Of a stretch of 64,000 nucleotides of DNA, positions 55,950 through 64,000 are shown in pieces. A program made the translations under genes and the position numbers. This stretch comes from Aphrocallistes beatrix (lineage: Eukaryota > Porifera > Hexactinellida > Sceptrulophora > Aphrocallistidae): assembly GCA_963281255.1 (NCBI GenBank), contig OY725488.1:2393986-2457985 (forward strand), in the 5' to 3' direction. Numbering within the stretch: the stretch's first letter is position 1; every line of letters starts with the position of its first letter. The notes under the pieces were generated by a model that worked only from the letters and a program-made list of their open reading frames with translations, did not search any database and was not told the origin of the DNA.

Positions 55950-58481
55950 ACTACATGCCTTAATTTAAGAATGCATTCCACTTGATCCCAAACATCCAGA
56001 TCGGTGACTTAAGGAGAATTCAAACTGTCATTCTTAACCAATGTAACAAAAGAAATGAAGAACATGCTGATTATGTAAGAATGCGAGTGCTCAGTGCAAC
56101 TTCTGAATTGCATGCAGCAGATGCACAATATTACAAATAATGTTTTGATGGCTTATCAAATGTATATCTATAGCAGCTGCTGTATCATCTGATGAAGATA
56201 TCGATAAACTGATACTGAAAGTTTATGATGAAAAAGTCATTTGTGGACAATGACACAGCATATTAGAGATCAATTCGTGGAAATGAAAATTGAAGGATCT
56301 GCGTTTGTGGTGTCCAATAATCATATCCCAGATAAATTATGTTTGTCTGGAAAATGCGCCAACATATTTCTAGCTGTCGAAATGGTAGTGAAGATCACCG
56401 ATGAAACCAATATTTCATGGGGACTGATCGATGTATTGCATGATTATGATTATATATCACCATACAAAGAGATCCAATGTTTTAGGAAATCTGTAGCCAA
56501 TTAATAGCTCAAAAAGCCTATACTAGCAGAGGTTTGATTCCTAACTCAGCAAAAATAATTGGTGCATGGTATGATAACTATGATTTAAAAGTTACCCTCA
56601 AATGGTCAATGGGAAACCCATGAAATGGCAATTGAGCGGTGACAACAAGAATGCGATAAGGAGAATGATGAAACTTCTGAGAATGATGTGATTCCAAGAT
56701 TGACAAGGCAAGAAATGAAAGAATTGATACAAATGCAGCAAGACCAAGGACCAAAGAAACCCAATCCACCTAGGATTGAGAAGCCATACGATCAAGTCTA
56801 TTTGTGTCTACTTGGCCTGAGAAGTTGAAATACCTAATAAACAGATACTAGCAAATGACACTGATATTCTACTTCTTCTAATGCATTTCTATTGGAATAA
56901 ACAACTAAATGTTCAGATATCCATGAAAAGGTTTGACGACAGTGTTATTCATATTAACGCTTCAGCTTTGAGATATAGTGGTGCGGCGGCATAGCATGAA
57001 ATTTATAACAATTGTGCATTTTGTGATAAAAGCACCAAAATTGGTACACATGTACTTTGATATACTATGAACATTTTTGGATATTGGGCCACCTGAAACG
57101 ATGCCTATGTCAGCCATGACAGCTGGCCCCAAATTACCACGTCCGATAGTATTGCTGGAATGGTCTCCTATCAATAACTTCTTTTAATCACAACATATCA
57201 TATTTTGATTTCCAGCAATTTGATATATATATTGACCATATTTGGAGAATTTTTTTTGTGGTATGGCATAGTGGAAGGTATAGTTGAATGTGGTAAACAT
57301 TCATATATTCTACATATGATATATCAGAGCGTTCTAATTAGCATATTCATACTCGCTGAACCTACTCGAAAAGAACAAGGCGTCACTCGATATGGTTCCT
57401 CAAAAATTTAGAGATCGGAATTTTTCAACATTCCAGGCCGTTGCTAGGAACGGGCAACCAAAAAGATTCTCCAAATATGGTCAATATATATATCAAATTG
57501 CTGGAAAATTCGTGCTGGACACGAATTTAACAATCAAAATATGATCTGGTGTGATTAAAAGAAGTTATTGATAGAGGACAATTCCGGCAATACTATCGGA
57601 CGTGATAATTTGGGGCCAGCTGTCATGGCTGACATAGGCATCGTTTCATGTGGCCCAATATCCAAAAATGTTCATAGTATATCAATGTACATGTGTACCA
57701 ATTTTGGTGCTTTTATCACAAATGCACAATTGTTTTGCTATGCCGCACCACTAATAGGGGAAAATGCAATCAGCTTCTTGCCATGCATGCACTGACAGGC
57801 TGTGATTCAACATCGTATCCCTACTTAAAGGGAAAAGCTACCAGTTTTAATGTTCTTATGAAGTATAACCTCCCGGAGCTCGCATCCTTTGGAGAGGAGA
57901 ACACTACTACGGAAAAGGATGTCAACAGTTGGAAGAAATTTTTTTCACATATCTATAGTTCATCTTTTCCAATTGAAATGAAATCACTACGGTATAGTAT
58001 ATTTTCAAGGTGTAAGAACACTCCTGAAATCAAAACACTCCCACCTACTGATGAGGCTTTAGCTCAGCACTCTCTTAGGTGTCACTTACAAGTAATGACA
58101 TGGAAAGCTACATTGAATGAGAAAGCCCCCACAGTGGACATATCAGAATTTGGTTGGCTCAAGAAGGATTGCATTCTACATCCAGTCACTGGAGTGCAAC
58201 AAGTTGCACCTGTTGACCTTCTGAAGACAGTTGCATGCAGTTGTAAGTTTTCAAAAAGATGCTGTTCAACAGACACCTGCAGCTGCAAATCAAGTGGTAT
58301 GTCCTGTATAACATATTGCAGATGTGAAGGAGGCCCAGATTGCCACAATGAGCATACAAAACATGATGATGAAGATGATGGCATAGTACTACTATACTCA
58401 GATCACTCTGACGATGATGAAACTGATACATCAGATGATGAAGAAATAAACACAAACTATATTTATATATTTTCTACATAA
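55950..58481 (+). pseudogene. CXC-domain protein of an uncharacterised invertebrate family, interrupted
   Basis: Segments in order: RRIQTVILNQCNKRNEEHAD with HAADAQYYK (about 56010-56140); AWYDNYDLKVT and NGQWETHEMAIE in neighbouring frames (56570-56640); RLTRQEMKELIQ with GPKKPNPPRIEKPY (56700-56790); LANDTDILLLLMHFYW (56850-56900); after the inserted foldback, LLAMHALTGCDSTSYPYLKG (57775-57830), LPPTDEALAQHSLRCHLQVM, and a CXC cysteine box CSCKFSKRCCSTDTCSCK (58240-58300). This set recurs in many unannotated invertebrate proteins. The DTD block recalls PIN/FEN-like nucleases, a weak inference. Several stops or frame changes plus the insertion break it. Its high copy number in other genomes suggests a mobile origin, but no ends were found. 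Confidence 0.6.
56978..57751. mobile_element. Foldback element related to the PCR repeat, copy 4
   Basis: The ends GTGGTGCGGCGGCATAGCAT and, inverted, GTGGTGCGGCATAGCAAAAC are flanked by TA (56976-56977, 57752-57753). The arms are about 240 bp and include CATCGTTTC, TGACAGCTGGCCCCAAATTA and CGATAGTATTGC. The centre holds the CAGCAATTTGATATATATAT cruciform core seen at 7917, 15908 and 17400. It splits the CXC gene. Confidence 0.75.
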
Positions 58482-59408
58482 AAACAAATAATGCAAATAA
58501 TCAATCTACAAATTAATTATAACCCATTCCTGCCAATCTCATTTGAGGGTCGTTATCCTGGACCAGCCATGACATTCTCAATTTGGTTTAAAGTTATTCG
58601 TATTCAGCGTTAAATTTAATGTTCGTATTCATATTCAGTGTTAAATTTGGGGAAATTGAGGGGTCACATGACCATAATTGAGCTGAATATTTTCCTTGAC
58701 AACGCAGGAATGTGCAACATTCCAATCTCAAATCACCTAGTAACCACATCTAGTGACCCCTAATTTTGCTCCGCTATATTCCTTGAGTTCAAATATACAT
58801 AAATGAACAGTTTACATGATCATTTAGTAGGATTTCCTGAAAGAGGAATTGTCCGAATTATTAAGGCACCCCGAAAATATAAGCTTGCATAAAAGAAATT
58901 GTCCAAACATACCAAAGTGGTATGGGCTTGATTTTGGTCAAGGAGACTCCCAATAACTCAAAACTACCAAAAAAGTTCCTACTTCTCAAATTTCTCGGTT
59001 GACCCCCTTTGGTCCTCGACTATATCAACAAGGGAGTTAGGGAGTTTATCGAAATATTCAAGATTGGGTCAACAAGACTGGGATGAAGCTGGTACTTGGG
59101 CGACGGATCTTGTGATATTTGATAAGGCCTTATTATTAGAAGCATATATTTGGGTATTTTTGAGACAGGAAGGGACACGTTGTGTTGGGTTTTCGGCTAA
59201 AGGATATAATTTAGATAGGTTTTTGCAGGGGTCAACTTCTTATGGAATGTATAATCGAAATTTGGGAAGCCTAGTGGACCAAAGTTAGTAATCGAATCCC
59301 AAATAGCCAAAAAGCGTGTGAAACTCCTATAATAACATACTAGCCTTGGTACTTTTTCATTTTTCAATTTGTAGAGATCAAGCAATAGTATAAATAAAAA
59401 CAGTTCAG
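58482..59408. other. Unassigned stretch
   Basis: Only short frames occur. The 59064-59288 frame (QDWDEAGTWATDLVIFDK) is not recognised. A GTTCGTATTCATATTCAGTGTTAAATTT-type motif is repeated at 58590-58650. Confidence 0.3.
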
Positions 59409-59457
59409 TCATTTATTATGAGCTTCTGACGACTGTACAGAAGCTCATAATAAATGA
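59409..59457. repeat. Perfect 20-bp hairpin
   Basis: TCATTTATTATGAGCTTCTG pairs without mismatch with its inverse at 59438-59457 across the 9-base loop ACGACTGTA. It stands alone and is not part of any element recognised here. Confidence 0.85.
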
Positions 59458-59499
59458 TAGGGCGGGTATGGCTGGCCTAGTTCCATCAACCCTATTAAT

Positions 59500-59686
59500 A
59501 CAAAATTTAAAAATTAACAATTTTTATGATTTTTCAAGTGATATCGATTATAACAGTAAGATAGACGTATTTAGAGATGATATTTACCATATAATTAATC
59601 AATGTGAGCCCAGGCACCCAAAGGTCGCTTCCGGCGGACACAAAGTGTCCACCAGCCGCGCAGCTCAAGCAAGCGAAGCCCGCTTG
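59500..59686 (+). repeat. HLR 3' half
   Basis: It runs from AAATTAACAATTTTTATG to AGCGAAGCCCGCTTG and is followed by T. The hairpin GGCGGACAC-AAA-GTGTCCACC carries one mismatch. Confidence 0.65.
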
Positions 59687-59852
59687 TAGATATAGTGTAT
59701 ATACAACTTAGGAAAGTACAATTAAGGTGCTCGAATAACGACACTAAATTTGATTTGCTAGAACTATTACAGTAATGATACGAAGTGATATACAACAAAC
59801 CTATCTATAACGGCCACTCAAGGGATGGGTAAAAAATATATACAGGCAGCCC

Positions 59853-60180
59853 TTGCCGTTCGCGGTTTTGATTATACGCGGAAAATACTTTGAATCGAAT
59901 TTTTGTGTCCACAAGGGACCAAAGAAATGATGGTTGCTGGTCGCGTTGAGGAGGTGATCGTTATACACGGTTCAATATAATAAGAAATCGGACGAGAATG
60001 TTCTTAGTTAGACGCTATGTCCAGGTGACAGATATATAGAGGTGACCGCTAGGACAGGTCCAACTACAGTCAGGGTTGCGAATTCTCAACCACCGGGGGA
60101 CCAAAAAATATGTTCATAATAGAGAGACTTCACATTAGGCGAACTTGATTCAATACAATTTCTATCTAAAAATTAAATTG
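59853..60180. repeat. Tigger-type end followed by unassigned sequence
   Basis: CAGGCAGCCCTTGCCGTTCG with GCGGTTTTGATTATACGCGG after TA resembles the end at 39895. No partner end was found. Confidence 0.4.
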
Positions 60181-60187
60181 GGACCTG

Positions 60188-62005
60188 CGGCCGTATTCAC
60201 TAAGAACTTAAGATTGAACTTAAGATCGATCTTAGTGCTTAAGTCTTAAGTTCGATCTTAAGACCGAACTTTAAGCAAACTATGGAGGTGTCTTAAGTAT
60301 TGGAATTGATTCGATTTTCACTAATTACTCCATAATTGTTATTCAAACTTACTTCTATCGAACATTTAATCTACCTTGATTGATATTAGACTTCAAATAA
60401 ATTTAAATATTTTAAAACATTTTTCTTATTGTGTGTAACATCGCAACATGTATCACATGCTATATTCGTGGCAAATTCTTCTTGGATTTGTATGAATAAA
60501 CAAACATACATTCTTTGATCATATAATCTTACACTCATTTTAATATGCACAATTATAGAGACAGGCTTTATATATTGATTCACATGACTGATAATAATCA
60601 CTTTGATCCTATTTTCCTATTTACAATGATTTTTTCCAGCAGTCTCTGACGTTTCAATCTATAATAGTCCCTCTGCTCTTCTATCAACCTGCTGTAATGG
60701 AAGTAAGTCTGCAGCCTTCAAGAGTTCGACCGAATCATCTTGCTCATCAACAGTTCGCCTTCTCTTCCGACTTTTCTTTGATGGCTTACGAGTATATATT
60801 GTCGGGATTTCAACTTCTGGAGACTCTAAAATTGGAGTACCTTCAAATTCAACGGGACCTGCGTTGATACTGTTGATGCTATTGGAATTTCATTGTTCTC
60901 AGCTGGTGCTTTGAAAAAGATCAACAGCACCTGTAATTCTGCTAAAAGCAGGGGTGTTTTGAAACATCTCTGTTGCCCGATCTGCATAGTCAGAAATACT
61001 TCTATCTGCTGATATAATTGCATGTCCTCGTCTTCTACCTGTCCAGCAGTGTTTGTACCTCCTCCAGTCTTTCTGGCTTCCTATTTTTGCCAGCAGAATT
61101 TCCTGAGCCTCTCAAAATCTCACCTGCTGATTCATTTTCATTAATAAGACTGCACTCTTCTTCTCTCGTCCAATTTGCTTTGCGGGATTTGTCCAGTTGG
61201 TTTGGTAATGTTAATGCAAGTACTCATCAGCAATTTATATACACGAGAGGACGCCGACTTACCATAACCTTAATGACACCAATTATCTTCGTAACACCAA
61301 ATGGCGCAGAAATTTTAACGTCGTTCAATTTATTGTACTTTTCATATCCAGTGTTTATATTTTGTCTTAAAGAGGTTTTCATGTTACAATATACAAAGAC
61401 ACTTGTTGTTTATATGTTTTGTTTAATACGCATAATATTATGAATGCATGAGATACAACTTATGCTCTTTGATAGCGCTTCCTTTGATTTTGACTAGTGT
61501 AGAATAATTATAGATTGCATACATAAAACATTGAATTTTCATCATAGAATTCAAAGTCAAAACAAGATTTCACCACAGATATTGTAAGAGACTCACCAGG
61601 CATTCCAGGCGGTACAACTACATAGATAGAAGCTATGTCTTACAGGAGTGGGTTAATCAATCTTCTTTGCTCCTAATATTTTGACATTAATTTCCCCAAT
61701 TTCGTTCAAAAAGAAGAAATATTGTTCAGTTTTACTAGATTAATAATAAATGACTACTTACCATTACTAATATTATACTTCAGTTTTGTATTTGATTAGT
61801 ATATTGCTATATTCTAATCATATTAACCCTAACGTTATTTCTAAGTTCGATCTTAAGATCGATCTTAAGTTCGATCTTAATTCTTAGTGAATAGCTCTAA
61901 GTTCGATCTTAAGATCCATCTTAACTAAGATCGATATTAAGACTTAAGCTCGATCTTAAGACTTAAGATCGATCTTAGTGCTTAAGATCTTAGTGAATAC
62001 GGCTG
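60188..62005 (-). mobile_element. PIF/Harbinger copy 3, internally deleted
   Basis: The terminal CGGCCGTATTCACTAAG and inverted CAGCCGTATTCACTAAG are flanked by CTG (60185-60187, 62006-62008). It keeps the Myb region and the non-coding 3' part, but the transposase is absent: position 61477 joins directly to sequence equivalent to 3910 in copy 1. Confidence 0.9.
60600..61215 (-). pseudogene. Harbinger Myb-like gene, broken, copy 3
   Basis: It is closely similar to 1633-2370. Part of the SANT-like helix region is deleted near 61083, and small indels shift the frame (for example near 60690 and 60850). The start TREEECSLINE is still readable. Confidence 0.85.
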
Positions 62006-62008
62006 CTG

Positions 62009-62946
62009 GAGTTAGTTCATAATGAACGAATGTTCATATTAAGCGGGTTCATAATAAGCCACCCTGATTGTATATTTGATAGGGAGAGGTGTTAAAGGAA
62101 TCGAACACTTATGGCGTAACCATTCATTATCCCATTATGGACAAATATGTGTTCAATCATTTATATTAGATTGAACTTTATTCGCATAATGATGTGTGCC
62201 TAATAGATCATTATGTATTGCAGATTTCATTATATATTAGGAATATGTACCCTCTTGACATACAGTAAATCATAATGTTTATACGATTTTCTGAGATATG
62301 GAAAATACCTCTTGCGAATAATACAATATAAAATACATTCACCAAATTCGAGGTAAACCATATCTCGAAAAACGAAGACGTATAACGTATGACGTAACGA
62401 TCAAGCATTGGAAATGTAGATAGCGATGTTTTAAATGAGCCAGAACAGCAGCATTGGCACTAAAAGAGCATATTGTACAATCACTTGATGACATATCAAA
62501 TTTTAGACAGTTGAAAGGAATACTCTGATATGATGTTTGCATATGGTAATAATACCTTTCAAAGGTCTATTATGTACGGTTTTTGATCTATCGGCCTAAT
62601 TAAATTTGGATTCTGTTAAAACTGGCGTTCCATTTTTCGGACCTTCTCGGTGACATACACGGCCGTGTATTAAGTAGAGCATGAATGCGTTATTTCAGAT
62701 CTTCTTCGACAAGGGTGTTCAATACCGCTTTGCAACTTTGTTTCATTGCTATAAACAAATGCGGTCAGCTCGGTTTGATCGGGAACACAATGATCCCGGA
62801 TATTTGTCCCGATTAAGCAGAGTTCGTCAATTAAATGATAAAATTTAGTTTAGCTTCCATGAATGGGATCCATTCTGTTCTTGGAGACCTGTCACCATTA
62901 AATGGTTTTCCGAAAAACGAGTACCCCTATTAAGCAGAGTTGACAG
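62009..62946. repeat. Decayed Tigger-type element, right end
   Basis: The right end, inverted, reads CTGTCAACTCTGCTTAATAG before TA (62947-62948), a Tigger-like terminus. ATTAAGC motifs recur at 62036, 62812 and 62931. A matching left end was not found, and there are no coding frames. Confidence 0.4.
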
Positions 62947-62996
62947 TATAATGATCATGACGTCAAGTAGCACAATTTGACACAAGTGATGATATT

Positions 62997-63260
62997 TACG
63001 CTTTAGAAATGAATAAATGGTTAAGAAAGGTTTTAAACGATGTATTCGAATGTGATAATCTGAGATTAATATCAGATTTATCAGCTATAAGTACATACCT
63101 AAATTATTCAACAGGAATATACCAAACCTTGACAATTGATAGCTTAAGAGATAGTGGTGAACAAGAAACATTGTCGAGGCAGTTAATGGATATCCTAACT
63201 AAAAGTCCCCAAAGGGAACTTTGGGAGTGTAAAATAGTCATATGGTACAACAATATGTAA
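62997..63260 (+). CDS. Short unknown frame, possible exon
   Basis: The frame is open upstream (SDDIYALE) and encodes EMNKWLRKVLNDVFECDNLR with YQTLTIDSLRDSGEQETLSR, an ordinary soluble composition. It matches no repeat in the window. I do not recognise it, and it could be an exon or debris of a mobile gene. Confidence 0.25.
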   Translation, partial: YALEMNKWLRKVLNDVFECDNLRLISDLSAISTYLNYSTGIYQTLTIDSLRDSGEQETLSRQLMDILTKSPQRELWECKIVIWYNNM

Positions 63261-63378
63261 TGGGCGGTTAATGCAAAATTTTCAACCGCCAAACCTTTAT
63301 CTCAGGCAAACTCAGCGGTTTCAAGCAATCGTAATTCTTTCGACACAATCGATGCAAATGGTCCAAGCTTTCATATCA

Positions 63379-63904
63379 CAAGCGCGCTTCGCTTGCTTAC
63401 AATACGGGGCTAACGGAGGCGGACACAAAGTGTCCGCCAGAGGCGTCCTTTGGGCACCAAGGAACACATTGATTAATTATAAGGTAGAATCATCTTTAAA
63501 TACGCGTCTTACTTTTATAATCGGTATCACTGACGACTTACTATTATAATCGAATTCACTGGAAAAATGGACAAAATTTGTCAATTTTTCGATTGTTGAT
63601 ACTTAATGAAGACGTTATAACAGTGATGATTCATTTTTTATGAGGGTTAAGACATATGTGAAGAATATTAATATACACATTCCTTTGAAATTTCAGGCTC
63701 TTATCATTCCAAATAGCTGAGTTATAGTCGAAAAACAAATTTCTAATTCTAAAAAAAGTGACAATGACGTCATAATTCCATGATGAGTCGACATTTTCGT
63801 AAGAGGTCAGAAATTAGTGGAGCCATAACTAAATGACTCCAACATGCCAAAAATCATCCTTCTTGCAAGGTAGTTTCTCCAATCAATTCGTTACAGATCT
63901 ATAT
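63379..63904 (-). repeat. HLR reversed, nearly full
   Basis: It starts CAAGCGCGCTTCGCTTGCTT after A. The GGCGGACAC-AAA-GTGTCCGCC hairpin is perfect here, and a GGCGTCCTTTGGGCACC part is degraded. It ends near CAATCAATTCGTTACAGATC. The last 60 bases of the 5' end are replaced by TACGGGCATTCAATAAGTTCTG, perhaps a mariner-type end that runs out of the window. Confidence 0.65.
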
Positions 63905-64000
63905 ACTACGGGCATTCAATAAGTTCTGTTCAATACACTGCAAAACATTTAAAATACACAATGAACAAGTAATTAATGTTTTACTTTTTCAAAATACTAC

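Noticed and set aside
58082-58455. Histidine- and serine-rich minus-strand frames
   Set aside because: Antisense to the CXC protein.

Overview
The window looks like a transposon-dense, AT-rich intergenic or intronic stretch of an invertebrate animal genome. The evidence is GT-AG introns, an animal-type hnRNP H/F exon, and DNA transposon groups common in invertebrates: MULE with FLYWCH, PIF/Harbinger, hAT of the ZMYM1 type, pogo/Tigger, Tc1/mariner, a P-like THAP element, Ginger1 and TTAA-target elements. The species cannot be told from the sequence. No prokaryotic operons, CRISPR arrays or rRNA genes were seen. All domain calls rest on motif recognition by eye, with no database search.

Layout. 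1-6815: a MULE encoding a FLYWCH finger, a transposase and a C-terminal RING. It is split by an apparently whole Harbinger (1125-4395, 3-bp duplication CAG), and a non-autonomous hAT (5392-6404) sits near its right end. 7030-7400: a second decayed FLYWCH fragment. 7600-12900: palindromic non-coding repeats, a TTAA-type element and a 2-kb P-like element carrying a THAP exon. 12889-15794: a second, damaged Harbinger. 15795-18880: cruciform repeats and a MITE with a 10-bp duplication. 18880-21358: a decayed hAT. 21399-32170: a TTAA element inserted in its own kind, itself hit by a Helitron-like repeat and by a 6.9-kb Ginger1 (23409-30310). Ginger1 has about 11 exons and encodes an integrase-like transposase fused to an OTU protease. 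32183-35349: an old Gypsy fossil. 36130-36620: an orphan OTU fragment. 39398-39800: the only convincing host exon, the last quasi-RRM of an hnRNP H/F relative. 40900-51020: MITEs, a young Tigger, a shortened Tc1, Ginger-like debris and a 200-base assembly gap. 51228-52753: an integrase-like fragment followed on the same strand by a USP-like thiol protease domain. 54890-58481: hAT debris and a broken CXC-domain protein of a family I know only as uncharacterised. 60188-62005: a third, deleted Harbinger.

The most notable theme is that ubiquitin-system modules (RING, OTU, OTU, USP-like) recur in or beside unrelated mobile genes in one 64-kb window. A second is a high-copy Helitron-like repeat, called HLR here, with A|TC...CTTG|T junctions and GC-rich hairpins at its 3' end. 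Nested insertions give a clear relative time order, and in several cases the duplicated target site can be read directly.
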